From the NCBI GenBank assembly GCA_011037195.1, contig JAAEAF010014739.1:186001-250000 (forward strand): DNA of 64,000 nt, written 5' to 3'. Under the pieces are notes generated by a model. That model saw only the letters and a list, made by a program, of their open reading frames with translations. It was not told the DNA's origin and ran no database searches. The position numbers and the translations under genes are program-made. The stretch's first letter is position 1. Each line of letters begins with the position of its first letter. Source of the stretch: Triatoma infestans. Taxonomy: Eukaryota > Arthropoda > Insecta > Hemiptera > Reduviidae. This document shows, piece after piece, positions 29,510-41,554 of this stretch.

Positions 29510-31125
29510 AACAAATTTTAATTCTATTAATATGATATAGATGGAAGATTAGTCAAATATCCTGAAGCTTCACTTTAGACTAACGTCATCTTTTCCTTAG
29601 AAATATCTCTACAGTGAATTTTTTTCAGATTCTTTTCCCAATGAAAACTTAATTTCATGAACTTTATATCCTGCAGTAAAAACTTATTTGTATCTATTTA
29701 GTATTTAAATGATTTTTCTATATTACTTGGAATGCGATAATTTACTTTTTTCTTTCATTGTTAGAAGGGGTGGAAGTATTTCAAGGCATTTCTTAATTAT
29801 TTTATCCTTCGCGTAGTTTTATGATAATTTTATCTGTTGTATTATAGATTTTTCTTTCATATATTACTATTATTTAAGTTAACTGTTAACTACAGCATAC
29901 TTTGTGATATGTCAATTATTAAATAAAGGTCTCTTTAATCGACTGTGGCAATTATTGTCAGAGCATTATGTTAATATTTTTTACAAGTTTATATAAAAGA
30001 CATTAAATTTAATATTTAATTGATTTCGTCTTTATATCTAAAATGTTAAGTCTTTTAAGGTTACCTGTGAAGGGTTTTCAATAATCTTTGAATAATCCAG
30101 AATGCCATTAGAAAAATTGTCTGCCTCAGCTTTTATTTCTTTTTTCCTGTGATCAAATTTTCATTCAAAATTTGGAGCATTAACGAACATGAGAGATCAT
30201 ACTTCTTCAGGAACCTTGGATATACTGCTCTTTGGATTAGTTTGTTACTAGGTTAGAAAAGCACAGTCTAAAAAATTTTTTTTTCGAATCACTAGAATAA
30301 GCATTGCTGCATGCTCTTTAAAATTGAAGTCAAAGTTTATCCTTGAGGATTTGTTTTGTTTGATTACTTAGAACAAATTTATTTGATAAATTGAATCGCT
30401 ATCGCTAACGGTAATAGATTAAAATTAGAAATGCTTCATAAAATTTCTATCGAAATAAACAAATGAAAATCTTATTCAAATATAAATAAAATATAAATGA
30501 AAAATCGGGTCAAGGAAATTCATATATTCCAACCTGCAATTAGTATACCTACTATTTGCTTGTTTTTTTGTTTTTTTTTTAAACAAAGAAACAAACATAA
30601 ATACATTGTTTTCAATTGGAAGAAAAGCTCATTAAAAAGGAGAAACATATATATATCTGTCAGATATAGAAGAAGGAACCTTGCTTTATTCCCTTTATTT
30701 CATTCATTCATTGGCAGGCTTCTTCCTATCTCACATTCCATCATTGCCAACTTCCAATAACAATATCTCAGTATATTGTAACTAACTACTCCATCAAAAT
30801 GACAATAATTTGCGCATATATTAATGTTTTTAATATATTATTATATTATAATAGATTTGACCTCATTCAGTCCAGTTTTATTTAATATTTGTTTTACCTT
30901 CTACACTTTACTATTTTCCTTTTTTCTTTTTTTTTTTTAAATAATAATATAAAATTATTTAATTATAATTTTATATTATATTAATTTTAAATTAACAATA
31001 ATTTTATATTATAATAATTATTGTATTTATAGTTAAAGTAGCTTATCCATCAGCTTCTTGGACAATGGACATTATTAGTAAATAAAACTAAAACCCCTTT
31101 ATATAAGTGAATATTACGAAAAAAA
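29510..31125. other. unassigned AT-rich DNA
   Basis: Very AT-rich, with no gene or element ends seen. Dense TTATATTA tracts lie at 30940-31030. Confidence 0.45.
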
Positions 31126-31127
31126 AT

Positions 31128-31640
31128 TGTTACTTTAGTAAGAGGAAAAATTGCGATCGTGTCAAATTTTCGAAATTTAAGACTGAAAAGAATATTTTTT
31201 TAGCGAATGGTCTGTATGTTTGTTCGTGTATGAACAAAATATTTAAAAAAAAAAAAAAGTAGCAGGAAGCTAAAACTCACCATCTGAGACGAAACTTTCA
31301 AGCAGAATCCATCAACCGGAAGCGCGACTTTACTTAAAGAATTTTTTTTTCAGTTTTATGCGAATTTCTCGAAATCTTTAAACTTCGTATACTATCTAGA
31401 TATATAAATATTTATATTTATATATATCTGGGGGTACAGTCAGGATAAGCTTTCTTCTAAAGTACCACTTCAGTATAATGTATAGTTCTATCACTTATAT
31501 TATAATAATTAAAATGCATTAGAATCATTGGTGAAATTCCAAATTTGAAGAAAATCGGCTAACCGGAAATCCGACTTTACCAGAATAGTTTTTTGTGTTT
31601 TTTGAAATTTTCTCGAAAACGAATATAACGATTTCCTTTA
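31128..31640 (+). repeat. R-family repeat, partial copy
   Basis: The left part TTGCGATCGTGTCAAATTTT is present, then TTAGCGAATGGTCTGTATG, CATCAACCGGAAGCGCGACTT, TTTAAACTTCGTATACTATC and GAAAATCGGCTAACCGGAAA. The block after TTTTATTT (31675) decays and the right hairpin is missing. Confidence 0.75.
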
Positions 31641-33845
31641 AACATGGAATGCTAACGATGTAAATCTAGCAATTTTATTTCTTCTAAAGGTATTTTTTTT
31701 TCTTCTAAAGTTGCTTCAGAGTTTTTCTTTAAATTTCTAATTTTAACTGTATTATTTTTATATTTGATATATTTTTTTCTGAACAAATTTATGGTAGAGG
31801 ATTCTAGTAGGGTGGCTGAGAAGTTAGTGTTACCTTGATACTGTACAACCATTTATCTATGAGGCTTGTTGGAAGCGCTGTCTGGTGGTTTAAATGTAGT
31901 CTCATTCAGTAGCCAGTTTGTCTTAAATACAGGATATAGTTCCCCAACTCCATTAATCTTTCTATATAATATTAAGACCAACTGAAAGCTTAGGGAAATT
32001 CAAATTTTGAAGAAAATTGGCAATTTTCCTTATGTGAGAAGGGTTTATTAGGGAAGAGATAATTGCTAGTGTGTACGAGTTAATTTAGAGTGTTGTTCGT
32101 ATGTGTGAATTCTGGAATGTCAAGGCCTTTTTATGTATTTGTGTGTTCCTGGTAAACCAAGGAGCGTTTAAAGCGATTTATATTATTTTGATTTGAAATA
32201 TCTGTTATCATTTAGTCAGTGTGTAAGTAACTAGCTGTTATTCTAAGTGGGCACAGGCAATATATCAAGAGAAGGCTGGAAGAGTGTTTTGAAGAGAATT
32301 TCGCTACAGTAATGATTTGAGTGGTGTTTCTGTTAATAAATGGATACAATTGTTTCAGTCGGTTGTACACAGTTTGTTGAACAGTTTAATGTTCAAATAT
32401 ATCTTCACGTGAGTCTCTTATGTTCACCATTAACGCCCCAAGAACGTGTACTCTTTAATCTTCTTGTTTTGGCTATAACTTCAGATTTTAAGATCACATT
32501 TAAACATTTCCCTATATCGTTATTTAATTAGGTATTGATCATTTTTTTTAATAAATGTTTCTTAATTTAATTAAGTATTGATTATTTTTTTTAATCAACC
32601 ATTTTTATTAATCTATATATATTATGAACTATTTATCGACAAAAATTAGTGTTTAGACAAAACAGCAGTGTTATGAAAAGGAAAAAAAAAAAAAGAACAC
32701 GTAGATGTAAGAAAGATGTGTTGATTTTTTTACTTGATGAATAATTAATGATGTGTTGGGCACAAGTTTCTATAGAATGTTGTTTCTTGCTAGTTGTTAC
32801 GTATAACTAACTAACTAACTAGTAATTTTAACACCTCTTTTCCCACTTCTTAATAGACAATACATTGGGTAACATTTTGGTATTTTCAATTTTTAATAAG
32901 TCTCTAATATTCAATCATATATCTGTTAGTCTCTGTAGTTTGTTTATTAAGATGTGTGTATATTAGAATTGTTAAATAATTTTTTTTTTCTTATGTTATA
33001 CATAAAGTTCATGGTTCATCAATGATACAGTTAATAAATTACAACAGTCTAGTTATGCAATACATATATGCCTATATATATCTAAATTGTATGTAATCTT
33101 ATCATTATTCCTTAATAGCTTGGTGTTCACTAAGAAATAATTTGTATTCAATTTATTACTTTCTTTTATTTTTTAAGATAAATTTTTGAATTAAACATAT
33201 AACGTGCATCATTATAGTTGTAAGGATTACTTAATCATATAATAATAATAATAATAATAAACAATTCAATTCAGAAATTCGAATGATAATTTTAATTATC
33301 ACTGTCTTTAAACATATAAACTTTATGTCATTAAACATATAAATTATGTACCGACACGTTTTTAATTAAATAATAATATTAATAGTATTTATATAATCCA
33401 TAAAATTTGTTTTAGATATTCCTAAAAGATTTTAGATATAACTGGAATATTTTAGCCCTATTTATTTGAAGTTTTATTCAATTGCGATCCGAAGGAAATG
33501 GATATTTTCATGGTGAAGATATTACAAAATGTCTATTCCGAAGAGCTTCCAACATTCTGAAATGCTCCAACTTTAAGTAGTTATTGCAGCAGCCCTGCTG
33601 AACACCTCTATGTATATTTTCAGTGGAAACTTCGTCTGATATGGCTTTTAATAACTAAAAGGCCGTGGTTTCTAAAATATAAATTTGATAATTCCAAGTA
33701 CTGTACTACGTCCTTAATGAAATAAAAAAAAAAAAAAATGAAACAGTCCTACGTCTTTCCTTATACGGTTGTTAATACAATAAGTTACATATAAAATGAC
33801 AAATATTCTCTAAATTTTAAATTTTACTTATTTAACCTAACATAA
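31640..33845. other. unassigned AT-rich DNA
   Basis: No gene is recognised. A short direct duplication is visible at 32522-32600 (TAATTAGGTATTGATCATTT and TAATTAAGTATTGATTATTT). Confidence 0.4.
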
Positions 33846-33847
33846 AA

Positions 33848-34090
33848 TATACAGAGGTTGTAGAGGGAAAAGTATTTCCCAGGGACGTGATTTAATTGTC
33901 CATAAGTGAGCGCCAATAACATTGAACCAATCCTATCCACATAACATTTGAAATTTGAACCAAGTAAAATCATTAATTTCGGGAACATTTGTACTAGGTT
34001 TTTATCTGCGCACCTAGCATTCCAGTTGTTTATAATTGTTTTGGAGAAAATTCCAAAAAAAAAAGACTCAAAAACATTAAAGAGCAATAA
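33848..34090 (-). repeat. R-family repeat, alternative-right-end fragment
   Basis: It carries GAGCGCCAATAACATTGAAC, TTCATTAATTTCGGGAACATTTG and AATTGTTTTGGAGAAAATTCC. It abuts the LINE-C RNase H fragment, whose coding sequence stops at the junction near 34092. Confidence 0.6.
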
Positions 34091-34091
34091 A

Positions 34092-34545
34092 GATACCCAA
34101 TGCAGGGTAACTTTATTGCTCCTGCCTAGTTCATTAAGTTTGCCTAGGCAATCCCATACCATTTTAGAACTGAGTACGTAAGAGCTCAGTGCTTTAATGG
34201 CGGCCTGACTGTCGGATAGGATAACAATCTCCTGATTCCGATATCCCCGATCAAGGTTCAACTGAGCGCATCTTCCAATAGCGTAGATTTCTACCTGGAA
34301 GATGCTAGGAAACTTGCCCATGGGTTCTGAGTGTTTGATTCTAGGCCCAAACACCCCTGCCCCGGTTCCTTCGAGGGTCTTAGACCCATCTGTGTACCAC
34401 TTAATGGCATGCTTGCTAATACTGTCCAGGGCGGATCCATCGCTCCACTCTCCTTTCGTACTTAGCTTCGTAGAAAAATTCCTAACGAAGCTATATTTCT
34501 TAGTTGTAAATAGATTGTGTAGGCAGTTTAAAAGAAAATGGTAAA
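34092..34545 (-). pseudogene. LINE-C RNase H domain fragment
   Basis: The minus-strand frame gives IKWYTDGSKTLEGTGAGVFG, FQVEIYAIGRC and LSDSQAAIKALSS, so three RNase H acidic residues (D, E, D) are present in order. It then stops at KVTLHW, where the WVPGH motif should follow, because the element is cut at 34092. The same family, with a matching GPR.KHSE block, occurs at 60905-61150. RT and the C-terminal tail are absent here. Confidence 0.8.
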
Positions 34546-34599
34546 TAAATGGGAATGAGTGCATAACTGGTTCATTTGTTTTTTTATGAACTTTGATAT

Positions 34600-34775
34600 A
34601 CTACGTATATAAAGTTAACCCAAGGGATCTGACAAAATCAGCTCATGGAATTACCATTTTACTACTTTCTTTTCAAATTTTCATGAAAACGCTCCAATGA
34701 TTGATTTTCTTTAAACTTGAAGTTATCCCAGCTTAAACTTTTATTTGAAATATTTTTCATATGATCCGTTGATTG
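34600..34775 (+). repeat. R-family fragment
   Basis: GGGATCTGACAAAATCAGCTC, CATGAAAACGCTCCAATGATTG and AACTTTTATTTGAAATATTTTTCAT fit the middle of R. Confidence 0.6.
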
Positions 34776-34814
34776 AATAATAAATTTGATAATATATCTT
34801 ATTATATTTTGGAT

Positions 34815-35248
34815 AATTCCACATTTTTACGTACCCTAACTTACTCGAGCGTGTCCTGGGCATTAACAAATGCTCAAAGAACTCAGATCCAGTCAGCTGA
34901 AATGAGCTATTTGCGCAGAGTCGAGGGAAAGACCAGAAGGAATCGAGTAAGAAATGTGACAATCCCGTCTAGCCTTGGTGCTAAATCAGTAGTGAAAGAT
35001 CCTGGAAGAAAGGAAGCTTAGTTGGTCATGTTCTCAGGATGGAAGAGGCTGAAGACAAAAAAGATCTGCGAGGCAAAAGTAGACGGTAGAAGACTGCGAG
35101 GGAGACCTCGTATTAAATGGGAGGAAGGAGTGTGCCAAATTTTTGGGAAGGGAGCAATTGATTGTTCGAGAAAAAAACCGTTTGGATGCAAAAGATTGGA
35201 TAGAAGAGTTTGGTAGAAGAGGGTATAGATTGTGATGATGATGATTAC
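34815..35248 (+). pseudogene. LINE-D C-terminal pol fragment with (TGA)n tail
   Basis: Two overlapping frames together spell the C-terminal region of RTE/CR1-like pol proteins: AQRTQIQSAEMSYLRRVEG, then EAKVDGRRLRGRPRIKWEEG, with a frameshift near the E/KLSW.GHV.RM block at 35015-35045. A TGATGATGATGA tail (35234-35248) follows the stop, a usual LINE 3' end. RT catalytic motifs are missing because of 5' truncation. Confidence 0.8.
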
Positions 35249-35257
35249 AATTATATT

Positions 35258-35975
35258 ACTTTCCCTTACTCCTAACATATAATCGTGTCAAATTTTCGAT
35301 ATCGAGTTTTCACCGGAAATATCCCTTTTGGAGCCCCTAAGTCAAAAACAATAGTTTTTAGAAAATAGTCTGTGTATGTATGTGAACAGCAAAGCTCAAA
35401 AATGAAAAATCGTAGAAAGTTCGAACTTAATATTACGTTTAGGTATCACCATGAGATTTGACAGTAGGTTATCTGTCAAAATTCCTCAACCAGAAAGTAC
35501 CACTTTACTGATTTTTTTTTTTTAATTTTTTTTAATTTTTTTGCGATTTTCTCTAAAATGGCTCCAACGATTTTTTTTAAACTTGGTATATCAACTAGAC
35601 GTACTAACAGCTACAACTTTTATTTTAAACATTTCTTCAGGAAAATTGATTTAAGGGTCTTTTTGGGGGAGGATTTAAGGGTTCTTTGGGGGGAGTTTGG
35701 GGTTACGGTTTCTTTTAAAGTGCTAGTTCAGTTTATTACACAATTCTATCATCTAAATAATATTAATTAAAATTAAATCTGTTGTTGAAATTCCGAGTTT
35801 TAAGAAAATTAATAATCCGAAAGTGAGTTTTACTAAAGTTTTTCAGTTCTTTTTATTTTCTCCATAAAAACATCGACCAATTTCATTAAATTTGGGATAC
35901 TAACTTATAAAATTTGTCAATTACAATTCTGAATACTGGAGTAAGAGAAAGTTATTTGAGTGTTTCACACCGGAT
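35258..35975 (+). repeat. R-family repeat, full-length single-unit copy
   Basis: The left end TATTACTTTCCCTTACTCC is followed by AATCGTGTCAAATTTTCGAT, TTTTCACCGGAAATATCC, GTATCACCATGAGATTTGAC, one internal unit (CCACTTTACTGA to ATTCCGAGTTTTAAG), and then the right end GGAGTAAGAGAAAGTTATTT with GAGTGTTTCACACCGGAT. It is about 715 bp long and carries one internal unit where the 14527 copy has two. Confidence 0.85.
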
Positions 35976-35991
35976 TTGTTTTTTATTATTA

Positions 35992-36217
35992 TTATTTTTA
36001 ATTTAATGTGCGCTCTTCGGTGCACGGAGCCTTCTCAGAGTACTATGGTCCTCCGCACAGTGTTTTCTCGTTAAAGACAACACTGTCCATGACTGGTCAG
36101 TGAGCTGTAGAAGCTCCAGGAAGAGAAAATGTTTAAGGGCAGCACCACTGGTTTCGAACCCGGGACCTTCGCGAGGGAGTCTAGTATGCTAACCACTGAG
36201 CTAATTAATCCCTTTTC
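35992..36217 (-). mobile_element. SINE2, complete minus copy
   Basis: Read on the minus strand it has an A box (TTAGCTCAGTGGTTAGCAT), a B box (GGGTTCGAAACC), the body with GAGCTTCTACAGCTCACTG, and an A-rich 3' tail that is the T/TTA run at 35980-36000 on the plus strand. It sits directly against the right end of the R copy before it. Confidence 0.85.
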
Positions 36218-36830
36218 TGGTTGTACTAATTATTTCATATTCAGTACTTTATGTTTATGCTTGATTTGCTAGTAAGTTCCTTAAGTGTATTTTTTTTTTT
36301 TTAGTGCTTTCTGAGCCGCTGAGACATTCTTTTCTCTTATATGCCAGTTGAATTCAAAGTCAAGGAAAATTAAATTCTACGTTGAAGATTTGAGATTTAT
36401 AAATTTCAATAAGAGACAGCGCGAATACATCTATTTCTCATCTAATAACGAGATCCTAATCTAATAATCTAATTACAACTTTTAGCCGCTTTTTTTTCTT
36501 TCATTTTTATCCAATATCGTTATAATTAAATGTGAATGTCGTAATATCTCTTCTAGAAATATTTAAATTTTGGTGTTTTAAAATGTTACTTTCTGAATAT
36601 TATGTACATAATTCTATTTTGCTACATTACCTTTATACGTCAATTGACTCAGTATGTATAATGAATTATTCTTAGTTATTTTTCTCGCTCAATAATTTGT
36701 ACTGTCACGTTCTTTTTCCGCTTTTTAATCAGAAAATGCCTCATTCTGTTTTTAGTTAAAATTATGATTAATTTTTTTTTTTTTTTATTTAAAAAGATAA
36801 AAACAAAAAACAATTTATTTATCTAATTTA
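36217..36830. other. unassigned AT-rich DNA, possibly intron
   Basis: No element is recognised. It leads into a polypyrimidine tract upstream of a candidate exon. Confidence 0.4.
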
Positions 36831-36854
36831 ATTATTTCTTTACTTTCTTTACAG

Positions 36855-36943
36855 AATTTTTAGACTTGGATAATGAAGACTTCTTTCCTTTTACGATTTT
36901 TAAAAGAAATAAAACTGATGGGTCACCTGCTTCAACTCAATAG
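36855..36943 (+). CDS. candidate terminal coding exon of a host gene
   Basis: A strong 3' splice site (TTATTTCTTTACTTTCTTTACAG, ending 36854) is followed by 86 bases in one open frame to TAG 36941-36943. The other two frames stop within 20 bases. The frame implies a phase-1 intron, with one upstream base plus AA making the first codon (Glu, Gln or Lys). The peptide is acidic, then basic and polar: FLDLDNEDFFPFTIFKR, NKTDGSPASTQ. It is not part of any repeat I can see and not low-complexity. I do not recognise the protein family. No upstream exon is identified, so it could still be chance. Confidence 0.4.
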
Positions 36944-37955
36944 CAGCACCTGTCTCCTCATGTCCTTGATTGTTTTCTTATTTTGTTTCAATTTTTTATT
37001 ATTATTATTATTTTTTTGTTTGCAATTCTGTTTATTATTTTTTCAAACTACCTTTTTTTTTTATGCTTCCGGTAGCAAAAGTGCAACCTTGAGTATTGCT
37101 GATTTTACTTATTTCCAAACTACATTTACTTTATTCGTGAACTTTATTTCGTTGCTAATTTTTTTTACTTTTTTTTTCAAGAACTTATGAAATTCTTTTA
37201 TTTTTTTACATATACATGTCCAAAAAATTTCTCAAAAGTAACTCCTTTTAATGCCCCATCATCCAGTGACGTCTTTAAGAGCGCCCTATGTAACTTAGGA
37301 TTTGAAAATGGGCACTTCTACTATATTACAATACTAGAATGCATTGCGGGGTAGGATACTCAGAAGTACTTCTAAAGTAATGCAGTTATTCTTGAGCTAA
37401 TTGCAAGGTTATATGTCGTCCATAGTTTTTATGTTTCAAAAATGTTCCCGTTTTTTATTTATTTATCTTATATTAATTTTTTATTATATATATATAAAGT
37501 TAATTTTGCTAATTAGTCAGCATTCACTACTTTATGATTATATTTGTTTTGTTAGTAAGCCAGTTTGTTGTTAAGTTACATTATTTAAGTGCATCTTTGA
37601 AATGAAAGAATTATTTTTTATTTTAGATGAGCTTGTATTAATTGTAATTAGATTTCATTCTTATTTTAAAAGAATGGTTGGGAATGAAATTGTGTTGAAC
37701 TTGATAGGCTCGGCCGAAAAGACACCACACCACACCACCTTTTTCAATTGTTGAGCACTTCAAAAGACCATGGGCAAGGAAATGAAGCGATTATGTGAAA
37801 TTTTTAGTCTGGCATACATAGCTAAATTCTACGTCCAGCTTAGATTTTATTGTTGAAGAAATTGGTTTACAAAAAAAAAAATCGTCAGTATCTTCATCAC
37901 GCAAAATGCCGGCCTTAATCGACACCGATAAAAAAAAAAAAAAATGAAATATCTC
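36944..37955. other. T-rich DNA, possible 3' UTR then unassigned
   Basis: If the preceding exon is real this would begin its 3' UTR. The first 250 bp are extremely T-rich (TTATTATTATTA and long T-runs). I could not define a poly(A) site. No other feature is supported. Confidence 0.35.
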
Positions 37956-37959
37956 CTTC

Positions 37960-38235
37960 CTAACGACATAATATTTATCAAAAGATCAGATTCAATTTTG
38001 TAAATTGTAATTGACAAACTTTATAGTTAGTATACGAAAATTTAATGAAATTCATCGGTGTTTTTATGGAGAAAAATCACAAAAACTGAAAACTTCCGTA
38101 AAAACACACTTCCGGTTTACTAATTTACCCTTAAATCAATTTTCCCGAAGAAATGTTTCAAATAAAAGTTGTAGCTGTTTATACGTCTACTTGATATCCC
38201 AAGTTTAAAGAAAATCATTGGAGCCATTTTTGATA
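37960..38235 (-). repeat. R-family fragment
   Basis: AATTTGTAAATTGTAATTGAC, GAAATTCATCGGTG, CACACTTCCGGTTTACTAAT, CAATTTTCCC and GTTGTAGCTG, then AAAGAAAATCATTGGAGCC, are R internal blocks in minus orientation. Confidence 0.65.
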
Positions 38236-38770
38236 TTGATCTTGCTCAAAAGATCAGATTCAAGGTCGAAAATTATTTTACATTTATGAAAAATAGTACG
38301 TACTTATATTTTCCTTTACTGTAAAGAGCATAGCTCTAAAGTGAGATGTCATTTGAGGAGCCAAATTACAATAACAAGTAATTTCATAGATTCCATAAAT
38401 TAAATGGCATAGATAAATTAAGGATTAGAAATTACATTTTCCTAGTGTCTGAAAATAAAAAATAAAATTCTTTAGAAGCAAATAGTATTAGAACCAATTC
38501 TTTTTGGGATTTCGCTTAAATGTTATAATAAAAATAAGATGCAAATGAAAATACTCGTTTGTGTACGTTCTGTAGGTGTGTGAATGTTAAACAGAATATC
38601 TCAAAATACGACATTATCACCGGAAACTCGAGACTTTATATTCCGTTTGCATATTTGAATTCCAAATATATGACCAATTATTTGTTGTTTTTTTCAAGCT
38701 GAAGAAATAAAAGATTTCGAAACCAACTTTTATTATTTCAAATTAGACCACATATTTTTCTTAACACATT
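38235..38770. other. unassigned AT-rich DNA
   Basis: No recognised feature. Confidence 0.4.
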
Positions 38771-39449
38771 CTTAAAGTAGATTTTTTTTTTTTCATGAGA
38801 AATTATTATTAAATGAGAAAAAAAATCCGTTGAATATTCGCTGATATAATTCAATTTAGAATGTAGAAAAATTCTTTTGTCTTCTGGTTGCTGTCATTCC
38901 ATACTGTTTTTGAGTTTATGGTGATGTATGGCAAAAAAAAAACATATTCACATTAATTGTTCAAAATGAGCACCATTTTTTATTTAAATAAGTCAGACAA
39001 GCCGTTTCTGTCCAGTTTTCATTGACTGCACTCATTATGGAATCAGGACGGATTTCTTCTACGTGGTGACAGGGTTTAAGTCATTTATGGGGCAAAGTTG
39101 CCATAAACTTCATTTTATGGGTAACCCAGAGGGGGGAGCGGGCGGGCGAATCCATTTACCCCAGTAAGTGCGATCTTGATAACGCCTCGCTTTATTAGTT
39201 GGACATCCATTTACAACATTTGCCGCCATGCTATAGAGGGACATTTTCTTCCAGATCTAAGAGAACATAACTTGAGAAATCAAAATACCTGTTTGCGTTC
39301 AATGTTTCATTGTAGAAAATGGATCTACAAATTGATCCGAAGGTAGAGAATTTCTCTTTATTCAAAATTGAATAGCCCAGCGAATATTCAACGGATTTTT
39401 CTTGTTCAATAATCATTTTTCATGAAATAAATAATAAAATCTACTTAAG
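38771..39449. mobile_element. inverted-repeat DNA element, possible Tc1/mariner-related remnant
   Basis: The arms (38771-38880 and 39345-39449) are inverted copies of about 105 bp with 75-85% apparent identity. Anchors are CTTAAAGTAGATTTT and AATCCGTTGAATATTCGCTG. The interior, read on the minus strand, ends with NGAHFEQL, like the GxHFEHL C terminus of many Tc1/mariner-related insect transposases. Stops elsewhere show it is dead. Outer ends and target duplication are not resolved. Confidence 0.45.
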
Positions 39450-40025
39450 CTTAAAAGCTTAAAAAAAAAAATTGATTGAATAAATATTTGGAATCCTTGA
39501 AAAAGTTAAGTATAGGGTTTAATTAAAAGTTTATATTTTGTTTTCTATCTGGCGAACTTTCCAATACAAGTTAGTGGTGCGTGTTAAAATTGTCACCCTT
39601 TATATATGTATGTATATATATATAAAATTATGGCCAGAATAATCTTTAAGAGAGGGAGAAATGCTATTAAGTTGACATAGTTACTAAGATCGAAGTGTAC
39701 TACCATGTATGGGGCTGAGTGTTTACTGGCAGAATTTATTTATGTACATATAAAACTGTCTTAACTGCACACTACTGTGTAACCTTGAATAAAATTTTTC
39801 ATGTTTTCCTTTTCAGTCCTTTTAACCAATCGTTTTATATAATTCACTTGTAAGTCCACTAAAAGTAAATGTTTTACACATTCGCATTAATTATTGAACG
39901 AGTCAAAATATCGCCTTAGTTTGGAATTTATAAAAATATCTGCAATAAATAACCTTTAATTATCTTCTCTAATAAAGATTTTTGGCAGAAATGAGAATAG
40001 TCCAAATTAAATCTTAAGTAGATTT
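39449..40025. other. unassigned DNA
   Basis: AT-rich, with a short (TA)n block near 39600-39622. Nothing is recognised. Confidence 0.4.
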
Positions 40026-40029
40026 GGTA

Positions 40030-40638
40030 TATAGGGTAAAGCTAGGAGAGATGACGCACATTTCAAAGTTATGCCCTGTATCAAAATATAGGAGATATAT
40101 TAAAGAGGTAATTCTTATAAAACATATGTCAACTATTAGTATCTATTATCTGCAAAAAAATGTTATTTTTCAAAATAAAGACATTCTCATTTATTCCAGA
40201 AACAAAATACAAATACACTACATTTGGCCGTCTCTCCTACTATGGTAGGATAGATGACGCACCACAGATAGGAGACCTCTCCTCTGTGAAGATAACATGG
40301 CAGATCGACATGAAACTTGGTAAACACCATGTCTATGAGACCAACTTTAACGACAGCTGGAAATCTTTCATTTCAATTGCAATTAATATAGTATATAAAA
40401 AAAATAAAAAAATTTACTAAGCTTTATGAAAATTCACGTTATGAAAACACACGCTGATGCGTATAAATGTTCCTAGAATACTACAGAAGAACCCACTTTA
40501 ACTGAAGAATTTTGCAATATGTTCGCTTCTGATCTTTCTACTCCTCGACTGATTTGCATGACGCCACATGGTGGGAAACAAGGGAAGTAAAGCGTGCGTT
40601 TTCTCTCCTACCGCGTCATCTCTCCTAGCTTTTCTATA
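40030..40638. mobile_element. MITE-like element with 18-28 bp inverted repeats
   Basis: The left end TATAGGGTAAAGCTAGGAGA plus GATGACGC is mirrored at the right end (GCGTCATC, TCTCCTAGCTTTTCTATA), with one 2-base gap. About 609 bp. The motif GGAGA.GATGACGCA also occurs inside (40246-40261), hinting at subterminal repeats. No transposase is present. TA flanks fit a Tc1/mariner-type insertion, but the ends are too AT-rich to be sure. Confidence 0.7.
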
Positions 40639-40965
40639 TTTTTTCTGGGTGAGAGTTGAAGGATAAACTTTTACGCAGCAGTCGTGGCAAACTAATGACG
40701 AGCATATGAAATTGGTTTAGAAATGTTCAAAACTGATACTTGTTGACACATGTTTTTAAGACGATTAATTAATAATAATTGTTTACATTCTTTTTATAGG
40801 TGTTTTGTGAAGTAAGGTTTTTCATGTAAAATACATTCATTTGTAGCCCTCTGAGTTCGAAAAAATCTGTTGTGGTACAATCTTGCTGCTGTTATTACAA
40901 TTACATATAAAATGATAAATTATCTTTAAACTTCATATTTCACAAAATTTTCTCTAACATAAATA
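40638..40965. other. unassigned DNA
   Basis: No recognised feature. Confidence 0.4.
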
Positions 40966-40969
40966 TAGA

Positions 40970-41540
40970 GGCGGTGAGGTTATACGTACCCACTTTCCAA
41001 TCCAGGTAGTTTGGATAAGTGAGCATATACTAGACTGAAGAGTGTGAAATAACATTGAAACAATCCCGCATATAATATTTGAAATTTAACGCCATAATCC
41101 CCCCCCCCCCACACACACAAGTATCTAAAAAATCACTTAGAAAAAAAAGTACTTCAAATAAAGAAAAACGTAATTTTCTGGAGAAATTCCAAAAAGTTTA
41201 AAAACCTGTTCTGCAAAGTCCCATTTTCAATTAACCAATTTTCTTCCATTTAGGAATTCTAACAATATTTCTAACGTACGTATACTGAAATGTGGTACTT
41301 CAGAGAAAAGTTTAATGCTACTGTTCCCCTCACAAAAACCTTGCCCCAAATACGAATATAAGTTATTTATATATATGTAGATAGCATACGAAGTTTAAAG
41401 GAGAATCGTTGGAGCTGTTTTTACTGAAAATGAATTTTATTGGAACCGTTTCACTGAGAAACATACGTCAGTAAAGTCGCACGTCCGGTTGATGGATTTT
41501 TGCCCGAAATTGTCATGTCAGATGCGATTGTCGTACATAC
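40970..41540 (-). repeat. R-family repeat, alternative-right-end subfamily
   Basis: Opens with CCAATCCAGGTAGTTTGGA and AATAACATTGAAACAATCC. It continues through AGATAGCATACGAAGTTTAAA, AATCGTTGGAGCTGTTTT and CACGTCCGGTTGATGGATTTT to GTCATGTCAGATGCGAT. Confidence 0.75.
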
Positions 41541-41554
41541 GATGGTTAGAGATT

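Noticed and set aside
36873..37190. 105-codon frame starting ATG after the candidate splice site
   Set aside because: It is in a different phase from the exon-like peptide and runs through T-rich DNA, giving a Phe/Leu-rich artefact.
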